The notes under the pieces were generated by a model. It was not told the DNA's origin. It searched no databases and saw only the letters and a list, made by a program, of their open reading frames with translations. The translations under genes were made by a program, and so were the position numbers. From Morella rubra (lineage: Eukaryota; Streptophyta; Magnoliopsida; Fagales; Myricaceae), in the NCBI GenBank assembly GCA_003952965.2, contig CM025849.1, forward strand, positions 24,591,738-24,655,737: DNA of 64,000 nucleotides, read 5' to 3'. This document shows positions 25,301 through 40,300 of the stretch, piece by piece (the first letter of the stretch is position 1; every line of letters starts with the position of its first letter).

Positions 25301-28300
25301 GCTACACAACCCATACAAAACACCTTGAGATATCTACACCTACGTAACAGCTAAAACATATAAGGAAAATATCACACAAGCATATCTCATATCACAGAAT
25401 CATATCTCAGTGACGGTTACAACTAAACCTATACATACGAGTAACAACATTGCAACGAAGAATTCCAAATATTGAAGTAGAAAACTAAGATTAACATGTA
25501 TAGAGGCATTCTAGGCAAAAGGAGTTTGTATATCATTAAGATTCCACATATCGTCAAGATTGCAAGTCTAAGTTACAGAGTTTTTCAAACTCAAACACAA
25601 CTCTAACATCAAGTAATTACAACTCCAGGATTTTATCATAGGTGACTAATTCCACTAAACAATTTCGTGAAAATGCACAAGTGAAAAAAAGTGTGTTAAC
25701 AAAAAATAATAATTCAGGAAAAGGCCGGTCACGTCAAAAAGTTGCATAAGCCAAAATAACATTCCAAGAAGAAGCAATCTGATGTTATATAGTGAATAAG
25801 CTTTAATCTGACCTTTGTACCCTTTAAAAGCTGCTAAATGTTGGATAAGCTTCACATATGCAAGTGCTGCATCAGATGAACTGAGGATATCCAAGAAATG
25901 ACAGGAAATTAAGGTTAGGATGAAAAGAATGTCAAGTTTGCCAAACAAATAATGAAAATCAATGACAGAATTATCATGATACTATCCAATTACCTCGAAG
26001 CATCAGTAAAGCAAGTTGCATAAACCAAAGCATTTATTCGACCAAGAGGAGCACTGATCACAAACAACACAAAAATCAGTAAGGTTTACCACACACCCCT
26101 TAAGATCCCGACTATGCATCGAAACTTAATTCACCACAAGCACACCACCAGATGGTAAAATGTATGCAGGATTCAGTCAACTCCTACTTTCATTGAGCCC
26201 ATCAAAAGTTACCATAAAATATACACTTATCCCAAAACTTATGATGTCCAAGAGTAAAAAATCTCGTCCTTTTAGTTACTCCAACACTATATCACGTAGG
26301 AGCCCAAGACTTCCCTTCAATAAAATGGGCCCACATGTGGACTGTTAAATTCAAATGGAGCAATAGAGATAAATAATGTTTGACACACGACCTATTGCCC
26401 AAGTACAATGTCAAGTTAATGTTTGTCCAAAGTTAAAAGTGATTGGGCAGTAGAAAAATAATCATGCAAGTTTATTTGACCCTTACCACCAAAAAAGTAC
26501 AACAGCAACCTATAAAGGCCCTGATAATTTGTCAATTAATCAATGTTATATATGTAGTCATCACTTTTACCTTCTTATACTTTAAAGCATATTCTTCTAA
26601 AAGAAAGCAATTACCTATATAGTGAGTGGAACGTATTCATACGGATTGCATCAATTACCATACATCTAGATTGGTACCAGGCATAATATAAATCCCAATC
26701 GAAAAGAACCAACAACAATAAACAAAAGAAAAACAAAAACTGGAGTCAGCAGAAGCATCAAGCCCTGACAATATTAGGTAACACCGCTCACCGCAAAGCA
26801 TAAAATCAAACATTGAACCACCTTTTTCTTATTTAGAAAACAAATTTCTGTAAGAACCTATAGAGAAAGAGCATATACATGGGAATATGGAAAAGCAGAG
26901 AGATATATGGGTATCTGTGTTTGCGTGCTTTCCTCTCTACTTTGTTCACACAAACTGAAAAAAGGTTAAGATCCCTCATTTTCAGCCATTTAATAGGAAA
27001 GTCTACAAACAGCATTTCTCGTGAGCCTCTGAAAAGTTAGTTAAGCATATAAAGGACAAGACTAACAGTATCCACATTAAAGATCACCTTCCATATATCT
27101 CCCATGCAGTGGCTCGAAGTAAGCATGAAGAACCTATAAACTCCAATACTGATCCAGGAATCGAACTTTGTTGTGCATAAAACTGCAAAGCATTGGTACT
27201 GCTTCCAGATCCACTCTCTTGGGAAAATATTGCGGAACCCAATGACATCTGTAAATTCTTAAGCCAAGCAGCACTAAAAGCACCATCCGTTGTCATCGTA
27301 CAACTTTCAGACCCAAATTCACTCATCAGACGAGAACTTAACCTCAATTCCTGAAAATAGTATGCTTAATAAGAAAAAGATAAAAACGACTAAGAACACA
27401 AGTTATTTGGATTTCTTTTTGACTGGACAAAGAGCATCAGAAGCCTCTTATTACCTTGCAAACATTAATTGGGCATGTTCTGAGCTTCATGGAAGCTTTG
27501 GGACCAAATGATAGCAGGGGTCTATGCACATGCTGCACATGATGGAATGCAAATTCAAACAAAATTGATGTAATAATCAGAATAGGAGATAAATTTTTAT
27601 TCGCCTCTAAAAATCTCCAAACACGTAATTCATCTCATTATTTAGATGATAGCTAAACTTCCAAATTTATTGCTTTTTATCTTTTGATGCTTTGGTTATA
27701 GCCATCATCGGTAGAGAAACATGTACTTCAAACCACTAATACAAAGTGGATTAAGTTTCAGCTCTAAGTGATGCATGGTATTTTCACAGGGGACACAATC
27801 GATACTATTAATACCCTATAGCTACCAATTTGAGGGGAAGATACACAAAGGAAGCTTACAAAGAGAAAATCCAGTAAGTATTATGACTCTAATGCTTACT
27901 GTCATCTCAAATTTAGCTTGTGCAAGATGATTTGAAGACACCACTCGTTTCAACTTTAGACTTTCTGCTCTCTTCAAAGACCCTCTAAGGAGGACAAACA
28001 ATTGTTGCTGGACAGAGATTGAAGTGCTTGTGTTGTTCAAAGGCAAGAATGGTGATCCAAGAATCCCAGCGGTACTTGAGACACCAATTTCAGACAACAT
28101 GTTGCAGATAGCTGCTAAAGTGAATGCAAGACAAGTATCATTACTTTGCTGCACAAATTGAAATATGTTAGCCCTCATTGCACAACAAATTGTTCATATA
28201 ATAAACGGATACAACTAATGGGACAATAAGTGACACTTCACAACAACAAATAATCCACCCTCAGGTCGTGAATAGTACGCACAAATTCACTTGCAACTAA

Positions 28301-31300
28301 TGTGACCTAGGGACAGGCACAAACCGGCTGGTAAAAGTTGCTTTCTGCTTCTTTTAACACGCATATCTTAAAAAATTCAAATTTCACATTATTCCAAAGA
28401 CATGAAAATAAGAATCTGACACCGCATTGATCTTTCCATCTCCCGCATTACCCAAAAGCAAACACAGTACAAGAAAAGAAAATCCACTTTTTTTCTATAT
28501 ATCTTTCTTTGTTTTGGTAACAAAGCATTGTTTTGACAAGCAGATATCCACAGTTTAGGAAACAGCGCTCCCATTACAGGGCAGAGACATGCAACTAAAT
28601 ACACAAGCCGTGTGGAGGTAAAGCCAGACCTGCTTCACAAGCCTCCCTTGTGTAGCACCACAGAATGACAAACCCAAATGAACTACCATCAAGAAGATAA
28701 TACAGCTAGAAGCAAGAGCCTGACTAGGTCTCAGGACAAAGTCAAGCAAGCCCCACAGCCTGACTATAGTCCTGTTTGGAGGTGATGCAGCAAAGCCCTA
28801 GCATAGCCTCAATCTAGCTTTAACAAACAAATCAATGTCCAGCAATACAAGAATTAATCTTCTGGAGCCCATGCCATGAAGTCTGGCATTCCTTTATTTC
28901 ATAAAATATATATCATAGCTGCCAATGAAGTCTTTCTTGGGGTTGGTAACCAAAGACTTGGTTTTCCACACATTTCCCCCAACTTCTATCGTCTCTTTAT
29001 TCCTATATCCATCCCAAACAAATCACATAAAGCCAGGACCTATAATCCTTCCTAGATGAGCTGCATAACTTAACAAGATTCAATAAATTTCCGATTGCAT
29101 TAACAAATGAGTACGAATAATCTAAACTTAAACCTATATTGCCTCCCACCATTCTTTAAGCAAGTCAATTTTGAATTTCATATGCCTTATCTTTCTTCAA
29201 GTTATGTTATTGGTGAAAACAATTCTCAACTCCTTGTATTGGTCGGTCATGTTTGGAAGGTGGGCTGAGATTTAGGGCATGTTCGTTTGTAAAAATATTT
29301 TGGGATACAATACATTCAACAAAATTCACAAAACGAACATTCAAATATCAAAAAATCATACATAAACATAAATACTTTTTACTCAAACTACAACAATTTT
29401 TCACACAAACTCCAATACCTTTTCAAAAAAAAATTTAACAATTCTCTCTCCATATTTTTTCACCAAACTTCAATACTTTTTTATTAAAAATTACATCAAA
29501 TCATTTCTCTCTACACCTTGTTATAAACTCCAATAAAAATTAAATATCTTTAAAACTTTTCACCAACTTTTACACAAAAAACCTATAAAACTCTAATCTA
29601 CAAAAATATTCACAATTCTATCAAAACTCTAAAAATCTAAGATTTTTTTTTTTTTTTTTGGGGGGGGGGGGGCAAGTTAAATCTAAGAATTCTTTTATAA
29701 AACGAACATCCCCGAGTTTTGGTTTTAGTCTTGGACTTTAATTTGAATTTCATGAGATTGATTTTGAAACGAGTTTTGAGACTCCAAACCTTGTTTGGAG
29801 GGCAAGTCTCAGATTTAATTTTACTAATTTTTACTCATTTCTTTTTTTTTATCATTCACAATAATTTTAATCATAGTGGTCCCACCCTCTTCGACTTCCC
29901 CTCCTGCGCATCACCCTAGGGGAATAGAAGGGGAGCACCACCCTCGGCACACCCTTGCAAGATCGCTGCAAGAGTACGAAGGGGCGGATTCGCCCCCTCC
30001 TTAGCCACCCAAGGTGAGGAGAGAGACCCAGGGCCGATCCACTCCTCAACAACTACCCCAGGTGCCTTGAGTGACGGAGGGAACAAGTTCAGGGTAAATC
30101 TGCTCCTATCCTCCTCACAACTACCCCAGGTGCCTTGAGTGACGGAGGGAACACCAGTTCAGGGTAAATCTGCTCCTATCCTCCTCAGGACGAGGGTGGC
30201 CAGGGAAGGTGCGAATCCGCACCTGGTCGACCACCCCAAGCAAGGAGAACAGGGCAAATCTCCCCTCTGCAATCCCACAAGCAAGGCAAGGAGAATATGA
30301 CCGCCCCTCCTCAGCCACTCCATGAGCAAGGACTAATGGAGGGAGTGGATCCTCTCCCTCTGCACCACCAAGAAAGCGAAGAAGAGAAGGGAGCAGATCT
30401 CCCCCCTCCTCGGCCACCTCAAGCAAAGTTCCCCCCCCTCCTAGTGTAGGTGCCAGGTGGTGCAGAGGCATCATCCCCTGTTTTCTCCATCATCTTTATT
30501 ATTTCTTTTTTAAATAATATTTTTTTAAATTGATTTGAATTGATCTTAATCTCAATAATAGTATTCTTTATAATTTATGTGGGTTGATTTGAATTTGGTT
30601 TTAAAACCAATTCTTAAACATCATTTGAACCAAACAGAGATTAAAGAAAATGAGCCTCGTAACTGGTTTTGAATACTAAAACCACAATTGAATCCCTAAA
30701 CCAAACATAGTCGAGGCATTTCCCCAACGCATATCTGATCAACTGATCCAAGCCATAAGAAAAAAGAAAACCAATCAAATATTAAAAAAAAAAAAAAAAA
30801 AGGAATACACACACGTTAAGGAGAGACAGTCAGGACAAAGTTAATAGCATAAGTAGGAGTTTACCTGTTGTGAAACACGAACTGCTTCAGTTAAAACCTA
30901 CACAGCATAAAGCAAACCAAGAACAATTGGAGGGGTACAATCCAGAAATACAAGTCTTCTTTCTTGTCAAGAAAATTGAAGGGTAACAAATTGTCTGGTT
31001 CTTAGAGATCGTTCTAGTCATTCTGTCTGGCTCAAAGTATAATTTCAAATTAAATAATTAGCCAAAACTAAAAATTTAAAAATAGAACATAGGCAGACCA
31101 AAAGCTTTTCTTCGAGTTGAACTAAGTCGTTCAAAAATATATCAATCCTCAAATTTTAATGGTTAGGGTAGACCTTTCTTTGATTTTAATATGGATTCTT
31201 TACGCAATTTCTGCAGTATATTAAAAACAAAACTACCAGAAAGAGTTTTCCTCATGCTCACCTCCAAAGCTTGCTTTGGATGGCCAAACTGGAAATGCAT

Positions 31301-34300
31301 CATCCCCAAAAATAATAACGCAATTTCGTATCTTCCAAAATTATTGCAACCAGATGCAGAAGGACCAAAATCAATTCCCTCTGTCCCTGCACTTTAGTGC
31401 CAATGTTTACTTCACATCAATTCCACTGAATTTATTGCAAGAGAACAATGAAAGTGGAGAGCAAACATAAAGAAACAAGCTTCTTTGAAGTATATTCCTC
31501 AGTTTAACTACCAACGCACCTAATTACCATTTGAGTTGAAAAATAAAAAAATTCAAAATTGAGACCTTTGGTACAGGAAACATGTAAAGTTAAGAAAGAA
31601 AACAGATATGCAAGAAAGTTGATGGACTCCATTAATATATAAGATACCTTTCCATTGACTCCGATACAAGAAGACACTAAATTTCTTAAAGAATTGAAAA
31701 GAGAGCAGAGAAATATTTCCCTTCAGCTACAATTTTCAGCACCTATCCATTGCCACAGGATAGATACATGTAAAGACTTCAAATTATTTCTGATGGTACC
31801 TTATTTTACATCAAACCTATTTTCAGTTTAGGAAAAACCTCATAGTATGCCCTGTCAAATTGGTCTAAATGCCCCTTCACAATAGGGTTAGCTTCTCTTG
31901 TACAGACACAAATGTACAAGATTTTTTCTAGGTTGATACATTGCAACTACCCACTCTATACAAGGAAATAATATATCAACCCTTACTAGATGTACAGTTA
32001 ATCATATAAGGAAAGGATCACATGAATAATATCTCAAGGAAATCACCCGCAACCAAAGGACCAGACCCACCAAGAGAGATGCACACCCATGAGGAACAAG
32101 AGATGCGCAACCAGACCCACCGAGAGAGATGTGGAGAACACACCGAGAAGCTCTCGCCAAACAGAAACTGCCGATGAGCTCTCCATAGCCACCAGACACA
32201 GCTGACAGCCACCAAAAGCTCAGACCACACTCCACAGGCACCAAAAATTGCCAATGGAAGGCCCAAGACATAAGACTCAACCGATAGCAACGGTTAGTCT
32301 CAATACACGACCGTGAACCAAAGACAACACTCCAAAGTTGTCGATAAGTTCACACACCAATACTCTAGAGTTGCTTTGAGAGTTTCAAGAACAGAAACAA
32401 CACACCAGGAACGAGAAACAAGAGCCCAAGGGCTATGCTAAGAGATTGAGATCAACCGAGAGATGGAAATCAGAATAAGGGATCTGATACCATATCAAAT
32501 TGATCTGAATGCTCCTTCCCGATAGGGTTTGCTTCTCTTGTATAGACACAAATTTACAAGGATTCCGCTCGATTGATACATTGCACCTACCCACACTGTA
32601 CAAGGAAATAATATACCGCACATATACCATCCACTACCATATGTACAGCTAATCATATAAGGAAAGAATCACCCTAAAAATATCTCTCAGAAATCACCCA
32701 AATCATATCTCACTAAAATGCCCCATATTTATGAGAAAAAATCAAAAGATGTCCTATATGTATATAATTTCATTTGATTACACCCCATATCTTTCCAATT
32801 TAGTCAATCAATGCTGACCTTAAAATTCATCCATTAACTCAAACGAAAAATGAATAAAAGATTAAAAAAAAAATCGAAAACATGATTGAAAACTTAAAAA
32901 AAAAAAAAAAACTAACTAATAACAAACGAATTTAACCGTTATATAGTACAACAAAACACTGAAAAGTTTTAAACATAAAAAATAATCAATAATAAAAAAA
33001 CAGAAAATATAAATATAAATTTCAAAAAGAACTAGAAAAATAAACGAAAAAACTTAAATGTTAAATTATAAACAAAATACTAAAAAAATTAGACCAAACA
33101 AAGAGAACTCAATTAAAAAATTAAAAATAAATAAAAAAAAAAAACATTAAATTGTTAAACAAAACACTGAAATTTAAATTTCGCATGTAAGTGAAGCCCT
33201 AAACACAAAAAAAACAAAATAATAAATGACAGAAAATATAACAATATAAAATTTCTGAAACCCCTTGGCAAAAACAATCAGATACACTCAGCAAAGGGTG
33301 GCATGGTCGAATTAAAAAAAATGGGGTGGAAAAACGGGGGGTTGCTCGGGGGGGGAGTGGCCCTCCCAAATGGTGGTGTGAAAATTTGGCAAGGGAGGGA
33401 GGGGTGCCTAACCATGGTCGGCACAAGCCACCCAATGATGGGGTGGAGACAACGAGGGGTGGTTTGCTTTGTTATTGAATTTAGGGCAAGTTGGAGTCAC
33501 AATTTTCCAAAAAATTTGGTGGTGTGAAAATTTAGGGAGATTATGCAAATAAGTGAAAAGCTAGTGAAAATTTTATAAATATTTGGTTGGATTTATATTT
33601 TATTAGAGTTTGTGAAAAAATGTAGAGAGAAGTGATTTAATGAACTTTTTTATATTTATTTTAAATTCAAATTTATTAGAGCTTTCACATTATTTTTCTC
33701 ATTTATTTTATTCATTTTCTGCTTGAGTTAATATATGTATCTAATGACGGCTTTGGATTGATAAATTAAAAAATATGGAGTGCAATCAGATGACATTTTT
33801 TTTTTTTTTGGATAAGTTAAAACTTTATTAAATGAGAATGTTCACAGTATAAGAGACTATACTGAAAACATTAAAACAAAACAAAACAAGCCAAACCATA
33901 CGAGCTAAAAAACTTAAGAAATCCAAATAATCTGAAAAAAAAAGACAACCTAAAACCAAATTAGCCCAAAGAAACAAAGATCTCATAATAAGGTCCCTCA
34001 AACGCTCCAAAGACAAAGCCCTATTTTCTAAGCATCAACCATTTCTTTCCCTCCACAAGCTCCACCAAATACAAGAAGGAATCATCTTCCAAATGGCCAA
34101 TGCAATTGGATCCTTGAATTTCCTCTTCCAGCACTTCAAAACTTCAACCCCCCTCCTAGGCATAACCAAGCAATATTCAGCATGCTAAGCACATAATCCC
34201 ACACCCCTCTAGCAACAAAACAATGACGGAGGATATGATCCACCGACTCTCCATCAATCTTGCACAAATAACACCAATTAACCAAGCAAACACCCCTCTT

Positions 34301-37300
34301 CCTCAATTTGTCAATCATCAAAAATTTTTCCATAAGTAGCCTCTCAAACATAGAAAGCAACTCTAGATGATACCAGAGTCTTCCAACACTAGCACCATGG
34401 AGAACTCACTCTGGATCAACTTAGGAGGAGACCATACATCGATTTGACTAAGAAGGCACCATTTTTAGAATCCAACCGAAACAGTTTATCATCATCCCCT
34501 CTTCTCCAAGCCTTTGAGTATAGTACAGAAAAAAAATTCCAAACACTCATCCATCTCCCAATCGTTAACCGTTCTTTCAAATTGGACATTCCAAACAATG
34601 GCTTCTGACCCTCCCTCCATGCAATCAGCCACCCAAACCTCCTTACACCTAGCTATAGAGAAACTTCAATCTCAATGGTCTCTCACTATACCAAATATCA
34701 TGCCAAAAATGAATTTTATAACCAATACCCACCAAAAACTTAGGTGATGTTCGTTTTATAAAAAAGTGTAAGATTTTTAGGATATTCGACAAAATTGTGA
34801 ATATTTATGTAGATTTGAATTTTATAGGTTTTTGTGTAAAGGTTGTTGAAAATTTTTAAAGATATTTAATTTTTATTGAAGTTTGTAAAAATGTAGAAAG
34901 AGATGATTTGATGTAATTGTTTAATAAAAAAATATTGAGTTAGGTGAAAAAGTATGGAGAAAGAAATTGTTATAATTTTTTTTTTTTTAAAGATATTGAA
35001 ATTTGTGTGAAAAGTTGTTGAAGTTTGTGTAAAAGGTATTGGTGTTTATGTATGATTTTTTGAGATTTTGGATGTTAGTTTTGCAAATTTATTGAATACA
35101 TTATATTCTAGAATACTTTCGCAAACAAACATGCCCTTAAAATTCTCCCTGAAGAAGATCCAACCTTTTCTAATGTCCTTCCATAAGCTTACTCCATAAG
35201 AGCCATGGCCCTCTAAAGTGCACCAACCTCCCCCCTCAACCATACTTTTCCATAATAACTAACTTTCACAAGTTGTCTTTTTCAAAGGCAAAGCGCCACA
35301 ACCACTTACCCAGTAAAGCTTTGTTGAACAAAGATAGCCTCCTTATGCCTAGCCCATCAAAGCTAATAGGGGAGCAAACTCTAGACGACTTGACAAGGTG
35401 AAACTTGTGCTCGTTCCCACCACTACCCCACAAAAATCCCTTGAAGCTACTCTAATCTATTAGCCACCACCATCGTAATAGGAAATAAGTAGGTAGGCTA
35501 GAAAGCATAGATTTTATCAAAGTCATCTCACCCCCCCCCCCCCCTCCTCTTCACCTATCCCGCCAATCTTCTTTCAACTCTCTTAACAATGTCATCCCAT
35601 ATGCGAACACTCTTAAACTTAGCTCTAAGAGGAAGACCCAAGTAAGCCATTGGAAGAGAAGACACTCTACATCCCCTCCTAACCTCAAACCCCTCAATAG
35701 AACCCCATCGAATGACATCGTCCTTTGATTTTTGTCCATATAAATGGGAGACGTAGTATGAAAGTTCTCCCTTCAATTTAAGAATGTCATGCAGCCTGAC
35801 TAATGCTCTCTGCCTCAATTAAGCATTGTAAATATTCATGTGACCAATTGAATAGCAAGCAAACAGTGTCATTTACCTATAATCGAAATAACGGTGAAGA
35901 TTCTCCAGAGCAGCAAAATAATCATCATGATAAAGGCTATTCAAGTAACGCAAGAGGTGAACCTACACATAATCCAGAAAAATGGAAAAAATTCATTTTA
36001 AGCTCAAGAAGAAAAGAAAGAAATAACAAAAGAACAAGAGAGAAAGCACTAAATAAAGAATAATAGGTAATTTACACGATGCAGCTCGGGTGCCAACTTA
36101 TGGAGTCGCCTTAAAACAAGTTCAAACCCATTTAAAGAAAGAGAGCTTCCATTCCTGCCACAACAATACTATCTGAGATTCACTGCAACCTAAAGTGCAT
36201 TATTATAAATTTGTGGATGGAAAACATAAATTTAGATAGTACAAGTCAACAACATTTACTTTTGAATTGCATCAGCCTGCTCTTGTAAGTATCCTTGTAT
36301 CTGCCGGTTTGCTCTTAGGAATATCCCACTCTTGTTCTCGAAATCACCAGATGCATCCTCTTGAGGATACACATATGGAGAAGCCTCTGCACCTTTGGCA
36401 CTATCTTTGGATTTTGGGTCACCAGGAACAACTATATCTGCATATTTAGTTAGTCATATGATTATCTGTGTTTTGAATCTTGATCTAAAATATCTCAGCT
36501 GAAAGAACAAGCATGACTTAAATAGCCCAAAAAAAGAGTTGAAGGGAGGTGGAATTACTCGCAGATTTCCTTCTTGCTTATGTGCCCATAAAAACAAGTG
36601 ATAGGTGGCCTGTATATGGTGTCGGCACTAGAGGCCCCCATGATCTCAGGGGTACAAAAAGAGCTATGAGATGAGAGTTCCCAAACCCAGTGGCATGGGA
36701 TGCCATAAATTAATTACCACTTGAATTTTTATGACACCTTTTTAGTGACCAAAGAGACCCACAACATTTACCTCGGCAGAATTCAATTACAGAAGAGCTT
36801 TTCAAAGGAATCTTAGAAGTGTCCTACTTTATTCTAAAAACTTAAATTTTATGTAATTTTATGGTCAAACAAAAAGGCCTCTATGTTTCTATAATGTTGG
36901 TACATACTTTACAAGAGAAAGATAAGGATTTATACCTTCTACCAACCCAAAAAGTGCTTTTGACCCATGAAGATGAAAAGGAACTCTTTCACTCGCCTGT
37001 TTTCTTGCTTCAATTTCTTCTTTGACTTTCTTGAAGACAAAATTCTCAAGGTCCATGTTATCATATTCTAGAAACGCCTCCAAATTGCTACTAGAGTCTT
37101 CCAAACAAGTTGCTTCATAAGGAGGACAACATGAGAGGGCTTCCTTACAATACAGCCCTATATTTGTCAAAAGATGGCACACACCCTACACTTCAGAATT
37201 AGAACAACTTAAGTTTCAGCAACAGACTACAAAAAGGAAAATATATAAAGGAAAATAACGGGAGGAAAAAGGTAAGCTCATAGGTGAATAAGTCTTGAAA

Positions 37301-40300
37301 ATCTTAGAGAGCTGGAAAAAATATTACTAAGGAAGAGGGAGATGTAACATTGGAAAGATTCACTATCAAGTATCAAGTATCAATTACAAAAAGAACAAGA
37401 GTAATGAAAGAAAGAAGTGAAAGATGAGTTCACAACCACCAACAAGAACAATAAATCTCCTTTTGCATTTAGATTATGAATTAGGGCTGAACAATTTTGG
37501 GGCAAACGACCGGGCCGACCCAAACCAGTCAAAACCGACTGGGCCCGACCAATTCTAGGACAGCCCGATTCGGCTGTCGGCCTAAAAAATCCCATAATTA
37601 AGGGCCTCGGTTCGGACCACGGTTTTGGGGGCCCAAGGCACTGAACTGCACCAAACCTCCCCCCCCCTTTCGAAATTTTTTCCCCGACCCCCCCCCCGGT
37701 CGCTCACGGCTTCACCCCCCACCGCTGACATCATCTCTCTCTCTCTTACCGGCGTCTTCTCTCTCTCCCATTTCGTCTCTCTCACGCGAGTCATGCCCCC
37801 TCTCTCTCTCTCTCACACTCAAGAGTCAAGACCATATTGATTTTGATTTTGCTGTAAATTTCCTCTCTCTCTCTCTATCTCTCAATTGATTTTGATTTTA
37901 ATTTATAAGTTGTTGCTGTAAATTTTTATTTATTTTTGTGTTGCTGTAAATTTCCTTAGGTTGCTGTTGTATTGCTGTTGAAGAGAATCAAATCGGTTAG
38001 TATTTCCCATTTTACTAAGGAGATGTTCGTTTTTTTCAAAAAAAATTGTAAGATTTTTTAGAATAATAGAATTGTGACTATTTATATAGATTAAAGTTTT
38101 ATTTAAGTTTTTGTGTAAAGGTTGTTGAAAAGTTTAAAAGATCTTTAATTTTTATTAAAATTTATAAAAAGATGTAGAGAGAAATGATTTGATGTAATTG
38201 TTTAATAAAAAAGTATTGGAATTAGGTGAAAAAGTATGGAGAAAGAATATTTGTTATAATTTTAGAAAAAAAAAAAGGATATTGAATTTGTGTGAAAAGT
38301 TGTTGAAGTTTATGTAAAATGTATTAGTGTTTGTGTAGGATTTTTTGAGATTTTGGATATTTTTTTACAAATTTTATTGAATACATTTGTATTCTAGAAT
38401 ACTTTTTGCAAACAAACATGCCCTAAATTACTGTTAGTTTATGTTAGATGTCGGAAGTTAGGGTTATGTTGGTTCTGTGGAGATTGGAGGTCAGGGCTGA
38501 TTTGATGTTGGATTTGGATAAATTTAGGGTTAGGTTTGTTTGGATGATTTGCTGAATTTATGCTGTTGGTTTGTTTGATGATTTCATGCTGATTTTATGT
38601 TGTTGGATTGAGTTATGATGTTGGATGATTTGTTGGTTTTGAGCTTGGATCATTTGGCAATATGGTTTTGAGCTTGACCGTTTGTTATTATGGTTTTGAG
38701 CTTGGACCATCTGTAATTTGGATTTGAGCTTGACCATTTGACAATATGGTTTTGAGCTTAACCATTTGGCAATATGATCTTGAGCTTGGCCAATTTAGTT
38801 GATTTGCATTTTGACAAGTGTTTTTGTTTGAGTCTAGCCCCCTAATTTGTGATTTTCATTTTTAATGTGGTCTAGATGGAAAAGACTCCAACAAATACCC
38901 TGATAATGAGACTCCCGTGAATATGATTGATATTAAAGATGAGTTGGATGGGGTGCATATTGATGTTGATGACGATACCCCTAGTATAATACTGCCTCCC
39001 TAGTCGACCTTTTGCTAAAAGGAAAGAGTTTAGATATAGTTCATTGGTTTGGAAATATTTTAAAAAGGTTGAAGGTTTGCATGATCATTCACCTAAAGCC
39101 GTGTAACTATTGTGGGAAACAATATTATTATCATTCTAAGATAAATGGGATGTCATCAATGATAACCCACTTGGAGAATCAATATAAAAAATACCCTTCT
39201 CGGTTTGGGGTGGCTGATAAAAATCATTCTACATTGAGCTTTGATAGGAAACCCAAGGGGAAGAGGAATAGTGTTAGACAACTAGCACTATGACAATGCA
39301 GAAGTACAATACTGAAGATCTTCGAATAGCAATTGCTGAATTTGTTATTGGTGACGAACAACCATTTAAAGTTGTTGAGGATAGTTGGTTTAGGAAGCTT
39401 TTGAAGAAGTTTGAACCTAGATTTCAGATATAATCTCGTATAACAGTTGCTAGGGATTGTTTCAAGGTCTACAATGTAGAAAAAGCAAAGTTGAAAAAAT
39501 CATTCAAGTCACTTTCTAGTAGAGTTTGTTTCACTACCGACACTTGAACTTCTAATCAAAACTTGAATTATATATATCGCACTTCATTAATGATGATTGA
39601 AAATTGCATAAAAGAATTATCAACTTTTGTTTGATTGCTAATCATCAAGGAGATAAAATTGGGAAGCATTTGGAGGCATGTCTTCTTGGACTTCTCAAAT
39701 CAAAGGTGGATTAGTATTTGACTGATGGTCGTGAGGCAAGAACTGAGGAATTTGATATTTTACAGTGGTGGAACTCTAATGCATCTTAGGGTCTGTTTAT
39801 TTGTAAAATTTTAGGGTATTGATTGGTGAAAAAGTGAAAAGAGAGATGATGATTTTAATATTTATTATAGTGAAAAGTAATGATTTGATGGGAAGAAAGA
39901 GATTATATTGCAATTTTTTTTTGTGTTAAAATTTTAGAAAGTGTAAAATTTTTGTTTGCATACAGACCCTTAGTATTCTATTCTTGCGCGCATGGCTCGG
40001 GATGTTATGGCCATCCTAATTTCCACAGTCTCTTCTGAGTCTGCTTTTAGCACTGGAGAACATGTTCTAAACACTTATCAGAGTTCATTGGCTCCTCGAA
40101 CAGTAGAGGCCCTCATATGTGCATAAAATTGGCTAAAGGAAGACTCTATTGTTAATTATGAGTCAGTGGAAAATGTAAAGAAATACGAAGCTAAAGCAGG
40201 TATTCTAATTTATATAGTCAACTAGTTTAATCACAATTTATATGGTTTGCTGCCCTATTAGATTGGGTGGTTTGGGTATTAGGCGGCTGTCCGCTTTCAA

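Larger units (their letters stand above)
31853..32696 (-). mobile_element. TRIM (terminal-repeat retrotransposon in miniature)
   Basis: Two ~200-bp direct repeats, 31853-32045 (193 bp) and 32493-32696 (204 bp), start TGATTTC and end near TTTGACA/TTTGATA on the minus strand. Directly after the right-hand copy the minus strand reads TGGTATCAGATC, a tRNA-Met primer site, which makes it the 5' LTR. The interior is only ~447 bp with no gag-pol. Size and structure fit a TRIM. It lies 460 bp upstream of APC5 exon 8. Confidence 0.85.
37484..40250 (+). mobile_element. hAT-family transposon in APC5 intron 3
   Basis: The left end near 37484 reads 'tagggctgaac' followed by C/G-rich subterminal sequence, usual for hAT elements. 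Inside are a BED-type zinc finger ([20 protein letters not shown] then H...H, about 39095-39180), transposase pieces, and the C-terminal dimerisation region ([20 protein letters not shown] then [20 protein letters not shown], about 39985-40110). Stops and two MITE insertions show it is inactive. The right terminus was lost or overwritten by the LINE. Confidence 0.85.

Noticed and set aside
31380-31392. Acceptor TGCAG for APC5 exon 8
   Set aside because: It would shift the frame; the TAAAG five bases upstream gives the conserved SAGTEG reading.
35803-36063. Plus-strand ORF of 86 codons
   Set aside because: Antisense across APC5 exon 7 and its introns.
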